From contig OX637346.1 of NCBI GenBank assembly GCA_951799405.1, forward strand, positions 7,215,215 through 7,279,214: 64,000 nt of DNA. Direction: 5' to 3'. Shown piece by piece: positions 1-11,122 of this stretch. Below the pieces are notes generated by a model. That model had not been told where the DNA came from. It saw only the letters and a program-made list of their open reading frames with translations, and did not search any database. Position 1 is the first letter of the stretch; every line of letters starts with the position of its first letter. The DNA comes from Agapetus fuscipes (taxonomy: Eukaryota; Arthropoda; Insecta; Trichoptera; Glossosomatidae). The translations under genes and the position numbers were made by a program.

Positions 1-22
1 CAACTGAGCTATCGACTGGACA
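1..22 (-). mobile_element. SINE-B head, cut by window edge
   Basis: The first bases are the complement of the tRNA-like head (box A region GATAGCTCAGTTG) of the SINE-B family seen complete at 43708-44034. The rest of the head lies outside the window. Confidence 0.6.
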
Positions 23-948
23 GGGGTTTTGTATGAAAGCTGCATATTTCTATACCTTAAAGGCAAATCTGAATTTGTGACGTATGAAACTAACATGGGT
101 TTCTCAGATAAATGCACCTTTTTCCCTTTTTCTTTTTACGAGAGAAAACACTAAAAAACGTGTGAAAACCCTGTAATTCCGAAGCTTTTCATTAGCATTT
201 CCTTATAATTAATTCACTTTCTATGAGAAGTTATTTCCAATAGAATGTATTATTCACGATTTCTCAAATCAGCACTAATTCAGTTTTACCTTTAAGTTGG
301 CGATTTATTTCTTTGCAAATTATTCGGTTTTGACATTATACATTGAAACAAAATCTTCCTTGACTTGTATGATTTTCCTATCCAAAGAGCAAGGATATAA
401 GAAGAGTTCACTTTACCAGAAGCGCGCGTAGGTACTTTAGGTTAGAACATTCCATGTGATGTATGGCCGCAGCAATCTGCTGTAAAGTGCCCGCCTAAAC
501 CTTTCAACATAATATTTCGCGGTCTTATCTTCATAAGTCTTTCCAATATGGCGATATTTTCCGGCTGCTACCGGAATTGAGAGCATCCGATCCATACAGT
601 GGCAGCCTGCGTATTAGATGACTCAAGTTCTCATTTCAATAAAGAAAAAAAACATATGGAGATAGGAGACCCAAAAAAGTAATGTTTTAAGTAGGTACTA
701 CTTAAATGTCTTAACCGTCGCGTCGTAGAGGCAGATAAACCACTTTTTTTTAAATCTTATAAGAAGTGTTGCCATTAAATCTGCAATGTTGGCGGCTCTT
801 AAATTTTAATTTTGACCACAAATGTAATCTTGTATTTTATCGATTTTTCATTAATACTTTGCTTGATACTTCTTTGTATACTATTATTTTTCTCCAATGT
901 GTACCTACTATTATTTTTGTTACTTGACTTATTATGGTAATTATATTG
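23..948. other. No gene recognised
   Basis: AT-rich sequence with short poly-A and poly-T runs. I see no coding signal or RNA gene. Confidence 0.5.
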
Positions 949-1063
949 TTATCGACTTATAGATTGGTATGAGGCTGTTAACTTTTCTATAAATATTGAT
1001 TCACTTTACCAATGCCACGCCTGTTTCAGGGAAGGTCGGCAGAAGTTGCAGGGCCTTTGCTAA
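949..1063 (+). mobile_element. LINE-A 3'-tail fragment
   Basis: Matches the LINE-A tail from the CTTATAG..GGTATGAGGCTG start through the CAGGGAAGGTCGGCA block. A short stretch is replaced and the far 3' end is missing. Confidence 0.7.
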
Positions 1064-1065
1064 TT

Positions 1066-1477
1066 TTGCAACAAAAAATTCGGCATATACGAGTACTTAT
1101 TGTTATTATCCACTTGTCAGAATATATTAAATGAATCTTAACTGTATAAACTCATTTCAGTAAATAAGGTACCAATACAAACAACGCCTTTTCATTAGAA
1201 TTTGAAAAAAACTCAAAAGTTTTAATCTTGGTAGTAATTTACGGTAAATAGACGTGTACAAATGTAACTATTTATCCCAAAATAACAGCAATTTTGTAAC
1301 TATCGCATCTTACAAAGTTATTTGCGCAACATTGTTTTTATCGATGCTCGTAAAAATCTCAAGTCTCCCCGCCCTTGTGTGATATTTTCTGTATTAGACT
1401 CATAAACCCCACATGTGAGCAGTTTAAATTAAGTACGTGTTACTGGCGTGTAACGGGGCCTTAACGCCTTGCAAGAG
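1066..1477. other. No gene recognised
   Basis: AT-rich spacer between a LINE-A fragment and a foldback element. No coding signal is visible. Confidence 0.45.
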
Positions 1478-1636
1478 TACCACAAGTATAATACAAAACG
1501 TTTTCTATGAGTTCATAGCGTTTTATAAAAATTTATCTAAAGTTAAACACTCAATAGATGTACTGTTTAAGTGCCGTATATTTTTTTGGTTGGGATTAAA
1601 TGTAAGGGTTTTGTACTTGGAGTTTTGTAGTGATCG
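1478..1636. mobile_element. Foldback MITE, degenerate copy
   Basis: Contains the left-arm block ATAGCGTTTTATAAAAA, a central block near CACTCAATAGATG, and a right arm ending in TTGTACTTGGAG. The layout matches the palindromic family seen best at 39644-39799. Confidence 0.5.
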
Positions 1637-1822
1637 GTCTTTCTAGAAAGCCTGTCTCCTTATTGGCTGAATGGGTCTGTAATCCTATGTTCCTACCTTG
1701 CTTATCCAAGGCTCTACGGCATTTTTTGAAGGGAAAGTGCGGAGCCTAATATCATATGAAAATATTGGATTTTGGTGATAAAAACGTAGGTGCTGTGATC
1801 ATAAGCTAAAGCGTCGATATTA

Positions 1823-2396
1823 AATGTCTAAATCTAAATCTAAGCTGCAAAGATATGTATCATTTGAGATTCATATTAAATGCATTCCCACAAGCAGACA
1901 TGCATTATTTCGCGCTTACACAATATGCTGCATGTGGACCTACAATATAAAAACCCCAATCTCAAATGAACATAAGCCCTGCAACTCTTGCCGACCTTCC
2001 CTGAAGCAGGGGTGACATTGGCAAAGTGAACCATTTTTTACAGTATGGGTGGTCAGCCGCATACCAACCTATCAGTCAAGGAGTACAAGCAATTAATACA
2101 ATCAAATATATAAAACAAATAAATTCTAAGCAATTAAACAGTAAAAAATTAAAAAAACTACAACACATATTTTTTAAATTTAAAAGCCTTAGCTTTAACC
2201 GCCAGCATTACAGATCAACCGTCATTTCTTTCGATCCTTGCATACTTCTTTCATTTCATCCAGAGCCATAACCTTTTTCATACAAGCTCTCCTTTTATTA
2301 TGACTCTGGATATCCCATTCATTCGCTATTTCGAAAATTTGGTCCATCCATACCTTCCTCGGTCTTCCTCTTCCACGACATCCATCAATTCTCGCA
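1823..2396 (-). mobile_element. LINE-A, 5'-truncated copy with coding end
   Basis: On the minus strand this copy has the end of the reverse transcriptase frame (about 2396 down to 2215), a short 3' UTR, then the conserved tail and a TAGATTTAGA microsatellite at 1823-1850. The readable peptide includes GRGRPRKVWMDQ and EVCKDRKK, which also occur in the larger LINE-A copies at 9933-10505 and 54858-55548. The frame is 5'-truncated near 2396, so only about 60 residues remain. It is a dead insertion. Confidence 0.85.
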
Positions 2397-2631
2397 AATG
2401 TCAATATGTATAAATAGGCTTGTAGATAAAATACGTGAATCATATTGAAATAATGATTGATAGACGTGTTTACTTTTGGTCAAAAAATGACCTCTGTATC
2501 CACTGTTCAAAAGGAGTTGTTCTGAAAATTATGGAAAACGAGACAACGAAAAGGGGATACAACCATGGATATATAGAATGGATATACTTCCTCCATGGAT
2601 ACAACTCCTATTCTTAGTACTTAATTAAGGT

Positions 2632-2772
2632 TAGTATGAGGATGAAAAAAATTGGTTCACTTTTGCCACTTCAGTTTCAGGTAAAAGCAGCAGAAGTTGC
2701 AAGTTTTATTTTCATGTGAGATTTAGTTGATTTTGGATGTACACATGCAGTCTGTGTTAGCGCAAAGTAACG
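2632..2772 (+). mobile_element. LINE-A tail, old degenerate copy
   Basis: Weak but ordered match to the tail: GGTTCACTTTTGCCA, then CAGAAGTTGCA, then the ACATGCAG..TGTTAGCGC block. Confidence 0.5.
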
Positions 2773-2990
2773 CAGGCGGGGTTAGAACTTGCGCTTGTTT
2801 CAAAAACGAAATGTCTTATTTGCTCGACCATACCAGCGACCAGTTATATACTAATAAAAATAATTATACTTTTTACAATCTAGAATGTACATTTTATAAG
2901 TTATTTTATACATTTGACAATTTATATTATGAATTTTACAATTAATTATAGGTACATTTTACAATTTTATTTAAACATTTATATATGTTA

Positions 2991-3148
2991 AAATAAAGCT
3001 ATTTTTTGTTTAACGTAGTTTATTTTCACAATAATATTTAATATCTCGAGTACTTTCGATATGGCCTGAATATTGAAGGTCGAAAGTACTCGAGATATTA
3101 AATATTATTGTGAAAATAAACTACGTTAAACAAAAAATAGCTTTATTT
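2991..3148. repeat. Perfect palindrome, 69-bp arms
   Basis: Arm 2991-3059 is the exact reverse complement of arm 3080-3148, by direct reading. The 20-nt spacer 3060-3079 contains GGCC and GGTC, which can pair. The arm edge TCGAAAGTACT recurs in the ribozyme-like motif at 3321-3350, which ties the hairpin to the Penelope-type ends described elsewhere. Confidence 0.9.
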
Positions 3149-3159
3149 AAAAAAAATGA

Positions 3160-3704
3160 ATTTTCACTGTGTGAATTCACAAACCCTACAAAATCTAATT
3201 TATATATGTTTTTATTTAATTTTGAATTTAAATTTATACCTACAATAATCATATTGTCTATGTTGTGTGAAGGGAGATGATGAAAAGAATTTTAATTGTT
3301 AATTTTGAATTGTGATTGTCCTGATGATGCTTTAGGCGAAAGTACTTGAAAAAAATAATAATTATAAAAGTGAATTAAAACTGTGATTATTTTATTAATA
3401 TACAATGGACTTTCACTGTGTAAACCACCAAACCCTTACAAATATTAATAAAAATAAGTTTATTTCAGCATTTTCTTTATTAAGTTTACCTATCAAGCTG
3501 TGTTAATTTAAAAATACTAAAGAGACGATTTCTTTCTCGTTATTGATTTCAAGCTTTCTGTTGTATTTTTGTTTTTCATTTCAACGTATTGTTTAAATTG
3601 TAAACCTTTTTTACAGGTCATTAATGTAGGTTAAATTATAACAAAAAACTTTTTTACAATTTATCTGTTGTTAAAAAAATACACCAGAAAGCTTTCATTA
3701 AAAA
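3160..3704 (+). mobile_element. Penelope-type terminal repeats, decayed
   Basis: Two copies of a block of the form TTTCACTGTGT..ACAAACCC occur at about 3166 and 3412. The same block is seen near 16850, 20098 and (inverted) 53215. Between them, 3321-3341 holds CTGATGA followed by GCGAAA, a weak hammerhead-like core. No coding remnant is visible. Assignment to a Penelope-like element is an inference from the shared core and the GIY-YIG element at 45.7-46.5 kb. Confidence 0.45.
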
Positions 3705-4184
3705 AAATGCGAAACAAATAAAATCGATTAACCAATAAGTTAAAACACAATGAAACATTTGACCTAACCTAATTTTTATTGCATTTCACAGTGACGTTGC
3801 AATATAATAGTGAAATTTAAAATGTACCAGGGTGAAATTTGCTACGCGAATTTAAAAACGAAAACGCTTCATCATCTTTGATTCAGAAAAGGGTGTACTT
3901 ATACAAATATAATATACCCACCAAGTTTCTGATATTATTGTTTTTTACGATGAAAACATGACCCATTTTATTCTACCATGTTTTCGTTTTGTTTTGTCTT
4001 CTTCTTCTTTTTTCTTTTCTTCTAGGTCTTATGAGCTGTCCTGTAAATTATAAAATCCAGCTGTACTTTCATCTCTTCGATGGTCTTCTTGGTAGTTTCT
4101 TGTTACCAAATCTAAAATAAATCAACATAACAATCCGTTTGCATCATCAGGTGGCTAAATAATTAATTGTTTTTGACACCTACA
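3705..4184. other. No gene recognised
   Basis: AT-rich, with a pyrimidine-rich run around 3995-4025. Nothing codes. Confidence 0.45.
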
Positions 4185-4262
4185 GATGTACTGCTTCTCC
4201 CGAATATGGTTGTGTATTAAATAAACCCATGAGTGAATTTAAACTAATTTTGTTTTCATTTT
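4185..4262 (+). mobile_element. Penelope-type end fragment
   Basis: Carries ACTGCTTCTCCCGAA and GGTTGTGT, the same block that forms the ribozyme-like arm at 20641-20690. The 5' core is mutated (ACAGATG instead of CTGAAGATG). Confidence 0.45.
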
Positions 4263-4982
4263 AATTGTATAAAAATGAACATAGCCGAAAATATAGATAA
4301 TTTAAACTCTTTAGACATTGATTTTTCTGTATGTCTTCATATAAAGATTTATAGTTCCACATGTGTGTTATTTATGTATATATTGAGGCATTCATAAGTC
4401 ACCCTTTTTTATTTTCATACTCATTTATGAATACGCCGAGTGTAAAGGAAATCCATATAAAAATAAAATTTACTCGAAATGATTTCATTATATTTTTAGT
4501 GCCACGTGTTCCACATCTCTGAATAGCGCTTTTGTTCTAATTTTATATAACCGGAAAACATAAATGAAAAGAGGTATATAACACATTAGAATAGTACGGC
4601 CTTAGTGATAGATATTGCGATATAATATGTAATTTATTATGACTGGCTTGCTTTGTTCTCGTGACCCGAAGGCGATTGGATGACTCAGCCTTTGAAAAGA
4701 GTAAAAATGGGTCAGAGTATTACGCATTTATATTGAATGGAAGAGGGACGCAGAAGTATGAGGAGGTATGTGTACCATGTACGAGAGAGTACCTACTAGG
4801 TAGATGCTTCTTGCGAGATGGGGTCATAGCAGCCCTTGCTCTCAATATAGGGGTGCCATATTTAGTTAGGGCGCCATCGGGACACATGGGAATGTAGAAA
4901 TGAATTATTAGAATGTACATCTTTTACTTAGAGCACTATTGCGTGAACTTGTTGTGGCAGACGAATTGTTCTAATAATAATA
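4263..4982. other. No gene recognised
   Basis: A 78-codon open frame at 4661-4897 resembles no family I know, and an open frame on the opposite strand overlaps it. Probably chance. Confidence 0.4.
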
Positions 4983-5203
4983 TTAGCATGATATATTTAG
5001 TGAGCTCTGTTTTTGTGTGAATCACACCTCAACAGCCCTCTGCGAGCTTGGTCGTCGCTATAGAAAGACCCAGTTTGGTAAAAGTTCATGATTTTTTCAA
5101 CCAAGCAAAGGGAATATTTGAAAACATAAATGATATTATTTCTGTTTTTTGCCGGAAATTTAGCTCACGACCTTCCGCTAACCACTAAACAACCGACCGG
5201 TCG
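4983..5203 (-). mobile_element. SINE-C, degenerate full-length copy
   Basis: In minus orientation the tRNA-like head lies at about 5203-5140 (ACCGGTCG, then a decayed box B). The body follows, with a gap, and the tail block containing AGCTCGCAGAGGGCTG and the TGAGCTCTG end is at 4985-5060. Compare the complete copy at 38903-39197. Confidence 0.7.
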
Positions 5204-5274
5204 TAGTACTACGAGTAGGTAGATTCATCCAATGATTTTATTGATGTTTATTTAAAGTTTTTGTAAAATTGAGG

Positions 5275-5435
5275 TATCGATACAATAAGGTCTAGTATAA
5301 AACATTTACATAAACTCTCTTCGATCGCGTAAATAGAAAAGTGTATTGAAACTAAGTCACTCATTAGGAGTGCTTTTGTATCTTTGATACATTTTTTACT
5401 TACACGGTCGGGGAGAGTTTGTGCAAATGTTTTAT
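5275..5435. mobile_element. Foldback MITE, 'CTCTC' variant
   Basis: Left block GTATAAAACATTTACATAA and right block GCAAATGTTTTATATTC are inverted around a centre CACTCATTAGGAGTGC. Subfamily relatives lie at 28880-29130 and 35655-35815. Confidence 0.6.
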
Positions 5436-5439
5436 ATTC

Positions 5440-5877
5440 GAGGTACAGGACCGTACCAAAGTGTCGAAACCGATGGTAGTTCTATCTCAGTACATCGACC
5501 TCCCTGCTCCCCTGATGGCTCGGTACATCCACTGCGCGTATTTGCAGGTTAATGCGTAGCAAACTGGCGTAGCAACAGAGAATCTGGTTGCCAAAGTGGC
5601 GCGAGTATGTTTGGGTGCAATTTATGGCTTTGTTCAGTCTGTTTTGTCATTGAAATGCGTGTGTGAAAGGTTTATTGCCTTTATTATGAAAGTTAATTAA
5701 ACGCGAGGTGGATTTGGGAATTTCTCCGATTGCATATCCATTCATACGCGTACTCTGTTTAAAATAAATTGAAGGAAATTAATTACTTGCTAGTTACGCT
5801 CGCAGGTACACCAGAATAGTGTGACTACGATTAAAATAGCATATCCCTAAATGTAGAGTGCCACATTTTGGGAATCC
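5440..5877. other. No gene recognised
   Basis: Moderately GC-rich in places (5500-5560). I see no coding signal or repeat family. Confidence 0.4.
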
Positions 5878-6545
5878 AATCCCGCGTACGCGGGATCCCG
5901 CATTTGCTGTTGGTAGAGTCGGGACTCGAGAAATATTAAAATTTGTGTTCGGGATTCTTGACTCTGGCTGGATTGACTTGCAGAAAAAGACTTGTTATTG
6001 ATAATGCAGAAAAATTATTTTTGATACAGAGAGATACAAACTTACAAAGACAGTCTGTGAGTGAATATTTGTAAGGAAAAGAACACAAAAAACCTATTTC
6101 TTCGAGTTTAAATAGTCTCAAAAAAGTTACCACCATTGTTGAGATGACAACACTACTATAGAAAAAAATAATGTTGAGGTTGAACAAATTCTTATTCCTT
6201 AAAATAAATCATTTAGGTCTTCTTTTTACGTAATTTTTACGTACCCTTTAACGTTATTTTTGACTCTTAAAATTCCAAGCAATTTAAATGGTTTGTGTTT
6301 TATTTTCAAAATATTACAACGTTATTTTCAATACAGCTCTATTTTCAGTTATTTATTTTACAATTATGACCTTTATCGTTCATCAGCCAATTTCAAAAAT
6401 AATATTGTAAAATGAGTTAGCGTGTGTATGCTGATGGTCTGATGAAATTGTAAAGTAAAAAAGTGAAAATACATTTTTCAATATTTCTCTATGACGTCCC
6501 GACTCTACTACAGCAAATCCGGGATCCCGCGTTTGCCGGATTAGA
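5878..6545. mobile_element. TIR element, ~670 bp
   Basis: Near-identical inverted ends of about 45 bp: 5880-5928 (CGCGGGATCCCGCATTTGC..TAGAGTCGGGAC) and the complement at 6494-6542. Each end contains the self-complementary CGGGATCCCG. The interior (5930-6490) is AT-rich. The open frames at 5936-6187 (minus) and 6463-6645 resemble no transposase. Best read as a non-autonomous DNA transposon. Confidence 0.7.
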
Positions 6546-7179
6546 TCCCTTAGGCACAAGTCAAACAGTGTCTAGTGTAGAGTGTCAAATTAAGACAAAT
6601 CAGTTTGAAGTTTCATGGAGACATGTAATTAATTTAACAAAATAGGCTGCCATCATTACTATTAAATCATTATTATTAAACCCTCTTTTTATTAGGCAAC
6701 TAAGAACAACACGGATTATTATTGAATGAAAACTTTTACTCAAAACACCATCACTTTTGACTTTTGACTTATGTTATCCTTGTAGATCTGATATGATAAT
6801 ACATTTACGTAAGTATAGGAAGTACACACTCAAAGTCTATCGGTTAAATTCAATGAATTTTATCTACAATGCCAAATTGTAGAGATAAAAAAAAATCATT
6901 TAAAGATTCATGTCAAAAAGGTAGAAATCACGAGTGAAGTTTGTTCTACACATGATGCATGTTTACTTACAAAATAAAATCCCAAACCTCAGATGAAAAA
7001 ATAACCTATAAAAATTTAAAAAAATCAAATTCATACTAGTTTAATTTTGCTTGATTCTTAAAAACATAAGGCTAAAAATATTTTTACAAATTCGAATTAG
7101 AATTTTGTACAACTTAGTTTTCAACAATCATATTAAACTTATTCCACAAAATTTCTCTTTTTCTTTTACGATTTTCGCA
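6546..7179. other. No gene recognised
   Basis: AT-rich. A weak LINE-A-like scrap lies near 6970-7005 (AAATCCCAAACCTCAGATGAA). Confidence 0.4.
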
Positions 7180-7480
7180 TTTGGGCGTGATTAATCAACC
7201 CGGCTCTTTAATTACTTTCCACGCAGTGAAGATTCAATTCCGCCAGATTATTTTAGGAGTCATCAGATTCGGATATAAATACGTGAATTAGTATTCACCA
7301 GAAGCTCCCTAAGCATTTCCTCTCCCCAGGTCCTTTTATCCATTTTCCATTTAAAGTTTCAGTCGATAAATTTATCGCGGGCTAAGCGGGCAAATCGCTT
7401 ACTCCGCATCTGCCTTGCCTGAATACTGATTAATCACCTAATTGCAGACAAATTTACTACCGCACGGGTATTTCAAATTA
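7180..7480. promoter_or_regulatory. Candidate cis-regulatory stretch
   Basis: A non-repetitive stretch with clustered homeodomain-type cores: GATTAATCAA near 7188, TTAATTAC near 7208, GATTAATCACCTAATTGC near 7427, plus a TTTATCGCGGG block. Its texture differs from the surrounding repeats. Function is inferred only; conservation in relatives would be the test. Confidence 0.25.
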
Positions 7481-8429
7481 TACACGTAGCCGTTGAGTAA
7501 TAACATAGAGGAGCATAAACTATCTGTTGCGGACGCAGCGACTTTCAATTTTTCGTGTTAAGAAATTGAAGGTACTTCTTAGGGCAACCACTTAAAATGC
7601 GATAATTGCGGCGACCTCGGTATGTGTAATGTGAAATGTGGACCCTTAATAAAAAAACACTTCAACTTCAGGGTCGCTATCACAAATACCGAAGAAGCTA
7701 TTAGATTAGCTAATAATTGATAAAAAAAATGTAGATTTATCTTGATTGTACAGACACTCCCACGCCCCATCCCTAGTTTTCGTTCCCACCCCTATTTTTG
7801 TTAAATCCCGTAACCAACCAATTTTTTCATGGGGGATAAATAGACATCTGTTCTATGAATAAATAACTTGTTCTCCGACTTCCGACTTGTTACTACCTAC
7901 TACTCTCCGCTTTCTTCTGAACTTCGACCTGCTACTCTTCCTGACCATCTCTTCACATCTTCGATACGATAACGACCCGCCGCTTTGCCCCTTGACATCG
8001 AGATTTGGAATTCTTTGGAAGGCAGCTGCCTTACAACCAGCTGACAGTGGAACAGTGAAGACAAGACGGATCCAGTCCACTCGCACCTGTAGAGCGTCAG
8101 CTACACTCTATATTTATTAATTTAACAAGTATGTACAGGACTGACAGTGAGACGATACATATAACATTGTAAAAATAAGAGAACAATACGCAGATACACA
8201 GATGCATTATTATACGCATCCATACGTCGTTCTAGTATACAAACAGACTCCGATAGTATGTAAGCGATCCACATCAGTTGTAAATATACCCAGGTGTGGG
8301 GCTGAGGAGGTCAGAGTATTGAGCAGCGACAGCGCACGCACTACCCAAGACTGACGGAGAATATTGGTTCGGCAGGCGGGGATTATGACGAGATCATGAC
8401 TTCTTGCTCTGTTATAATTGCTGGGGGCG
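7481..8429. other. Unclassified, GC-richer block at 7860-8120
   Basis: Open frames of 77 codons overlap on both strands between 7853 and 8120. Neither resembles a known protein. It could be an old LTR or a noncoding transcript, but nothing decides this. Confidence 0.3.
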
Positions 8430-8880
8430 TAAAACTACACACTATAGCCCATATTTCTCTCAGTCCTGTCAAACGCTGCAGTGGTAACGTCAAGAAAAAT
8501 ATGTTTTTACGTGTCAAATTCTATGTTTTCTTGCTTCCTTCATTTTGTGTTTTACACCCTGTTATAACACGTGCCATAATGTCTTAAAATATTTTTTTTT
8601 TTTTATTAAAAATTCGTCAATGGTATCGATCACTAGATTTATTACGCATGCGGCAATGTTGCCACCACTCTAGAAACATTTTTACATTCGCCCGAGTTTT
8701 TTTGTATACATGAAAATGCAACTGTAAAGTTCTTTGTTCTCTTTCTTACTAAGAACCATTTTTGTAAGTAAGTTGAAATCGATATAATTACAATGTCTAT
8801 TTTCGTTACAATAATTTCTACCCCACAGATATCATTCAAGTCAATGCACATAGCTGTACCTAATCCATGTATCAAACATT
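8430..8880 (+). repeat. Family F repeat, copy 1
   Basis: Collinear with 33600-34060 and, inverted, with 58905-59280. Shared blocks include CAGTCCTGTCAAA, GTGCCATAATGTCTT, GTTTTTTTGTATACA and the TAAGTAAGTTGAAA stretch. Class unknown. Confidence 0.7.
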
Positions 8881-9012
8881 ATGTCTAAACTCAACCATCT
8901 AAAAGAATATCAAAACTAAAGTAGAGCCTCAATTGAGTGTTTTACTTTCCATTCATAATTGGTAAAACGCTGTTGTTGAGTTTGAAAATAAAGTTGAATA
9001 TTCCAAGTACTA
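8880..9012. mobile_element. Foldback MITE
   Basis: AACTCAACCAT on the left mirrors AAACGCTGTTGTTGAGTTTG on the right around GCCTCAATTGAGTGTTTTA. It abuts family F copy 1. Confidence 0.6.
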
Positions 9013-9850
9013 GTTAAAATAATTATCTCGTTGCAATCACTGAGAATGCACGCACATACAAAGCACTGATTACTTTTTGTATTGAAAATTTTGTATTCAT
9101 GGTTTGGAGGTAGATATTTGTGTATAGTACGAGTATATAGCGAATAACTTTATTGTCACGTCATTTATGTGACAATAAACGTATTCGTGCGTTAAATTAT
9201 TTTGAGTCTTCCAATACGACTTATTTTTTAAGGTATATTATATATATATTTTTTTTTCGAATTTATTTTATTTGGAATGAAAAGTTAAAAAAAAAAATTC
9301 AGTCATCTCATGCCAAGGAGGACTTAGTTAAGAATAAATTATTATCGATGAAGATTCCAAGTCACTATCAATACTACATTAGCTAAGCACGATACGATTG
9401 TCTATCGGATAATCTGCAAGCTGTCTCTATAAAACATCTTCGTGAAGGCAGATAAGTATAACCTAAGTGTAACTTAAGCACGAATATTAATGAAGTATTA
9501 ATGAGTCCATGCTAAGTCGACTTACAGCTTCGCCGTGACTTGGGAGAATCTCAAACAGATAAGTTTTTAGAGAGAGAATTTGTAATTTAATTACACTTGC
9601 GTCCTATAAAGAATTCATCTACTTTCAGCCGAGTAAAACGCTGATGCAAAATTTTTGAGATTTACATTCTAAGCATTTAATTATAAATGAGACTAATCAA
9701 GTATTTGTGTGCTTCTATTTCGGGAATTCAAAGTCCGTCGAACTATGAAAAAAACATTAATAACAAGTAAATCGATTATTTTCCTTCACACTGATTGAGG
9801 TTTTATTTGCTCAATGTAGTTCAGTCCTTCAGTCTTCAGTCTGCAATAGT
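9013..9850. other. No gene recognised
   Basis: AT-rich sequence with a TATATATATTTTTTTT tract at 9238-9256. The 77-codon frame at 9153-9386 is low-complexity and unconvincing. Confidence 0.45.
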
Positions 9851-9921
9851 GGTCTGATCGATAGCTCAGTTGGTAGAGTGCTTGCATTCCATACCGAGAT
9901 CTCGGGTTTGAATTTCACCAA
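9851..9921 (+). mobile_element. SINE-B head fused to LINE-A
   Basis: tRNA-like head with box A region GATAGCTCAGTTGGTAGAG and a slightly mutated box B (GGGTTTGAATTTC). The SINE body is missing and LINE-A coding sequence starts within about a dozen bases. Confidence 0.75.
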
Positions 9922-9932
9922 GGGTTTGAAGG

Positions 9933-10505
9933 GGTGAATTTGAAAGAAGAATAATGAAAGGCAGGTGTGTACTGGGTGCGACCGCTTGCATCGCCAGGAA
10001 CCAAAATCTCTCAAAAAATGTTAGATTGGCGGTGCACGGTGGTATACTAGTGCCAACCTTGATGTATGGAAGTGAAGCCTGGACGGTGAGTGAAAGGGAA
10101 ATTAGTAAAGTCCATACAGTAGAAATGGACTATCTAAGAAGTATGATTGGGAAAAAACGAAGTGACAGGGTGAGAAATGATTTTGTAAGAGAAGAATGTG
10201 GTGTAAGGGAAAGTGTGAAAGTGAAGATTAAAAGAAGTATGTTAAGATGGTTCGGGCATTTGGAGAGAATGAGTGATGAAAGATTGACGAAGAAAGTATA
10301 TGTTGCTAGAATAGATGGATGTCGTGGTAGAGGAAGACCGAGAAAAGTATGGAAGGATCAAATCTCTGAAATAGCGAATGACTGGGATATCCAGAGTCAT
10401 AATAAAAGGAGGACTTGTATGAAAAAGGTTATGACTCTGGATGAAATGAAAGAAGTATGCAAGGACAGGAAGAAGTGGCGGCTAATCTGCAATGTTGATT
10501 TCTAA
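9933..10505 (+). pseudogene. LINE-A reverse transcriptase, C-terminal fragment
   Basis: The open frame continues upstream of the Met at 9954 to about 9933, where LINE-A homology begins, so that Met is internal to the original protein. The readable 183 residues carry landmarks of the C-terminal region of RTE-type non-LTR polyproteins: YGSEAW (residues 38-43), DRVRN (71-75), RWFGHLERM (98-106) and GRGRPRKVW (125-133). The endonuclease and the RT catalytic core (the YADD-type motif) are absent, because the copy is 5'-truncated. A full RTE protein is roughly 1000 residues. The frame is intact to its stop and flows into the LINE-A 3' UTR. The intact frame suggests a young insertion, but the fragment cannot act alone. 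RTE clade is my best call; another YGSEAW-bearing LINE clade is possible. Confidence 0.85.
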
Positions 10506-10878
10506 TGTTGGTGTATTCATTTGCTACATTTTTTGCATAGGAAATTTTTGACTTTTTTTGTATAGATTTCTTTGTAAGGTTTTGTTCTTTTTTATATTTA
10601 AATGTAATTTATTATTCATATTCCTTGACTTATAGGTTGGTATGAGGCTGACCACCCATACTGTAAAAAATGGTTCACTTTGCCAATGTCACCCCTGTTT
10701 CAGGGAAGGTCGGCAAAAGTTGTGGGGCTTATGTTCATTTGAGGTTTGGATTTTATTTGTAAGTACACATTCAGCATTTGTAAGCGCGAACTACACTTGT
10801 TGGTTTGTGGGCATACATCTGAGAGCTTTAAATGAATATATCCTTGCAACTTAGATTATAGATTATAGATTATAGTTT
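10506..10878 (+). mobile_element. LINE-A 3' UTR and conserved tail
   Basis: About 120 bp of AT-rich UTR, then the conserved tail from CCTTGACTTATAGGTTGG (10623) to the ATTATAG microsatellite (10852-10878). This copy and the one at 54858-55900 show that the dispersed tail repeat is simply the 3' end of LINE-A. Subfamily with the ATTATAG tail. Confidence 0.9.
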
Positions 10879-11122
10879 CAGAAATGATTTCTCATTTCAG
10901 TGTTTATTTCAAAACCAAAAACAAAATACCAGCAAGGTTTAAGCAGCCTTTACAACAACTGAGTACCAATCCCCTCGGGAGCTGGGAAACCTCCACTTCA
11001 ACTGAAGTGGTTGGCGCAAAGCCGACCCTTTACCTGTAAAAATAGGTTCCACTCGACATATGCGAAACCCTTCGGAGATAAGGTGGCAAGTAGTTACACT
11101 ATATGTGTAGCTTAGTTGTGTT
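10879..11122 (+). mobile_element. SINE-B body without head
   Basis: Starts exactly at the end of the LINE-A microsatellite. It runs from CAGAAATGATTTC through ACTTCAACTGAAGTGG to TGTGTAGCTTAGTTG. The tRNA head is absent. Confidence 0.8.
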
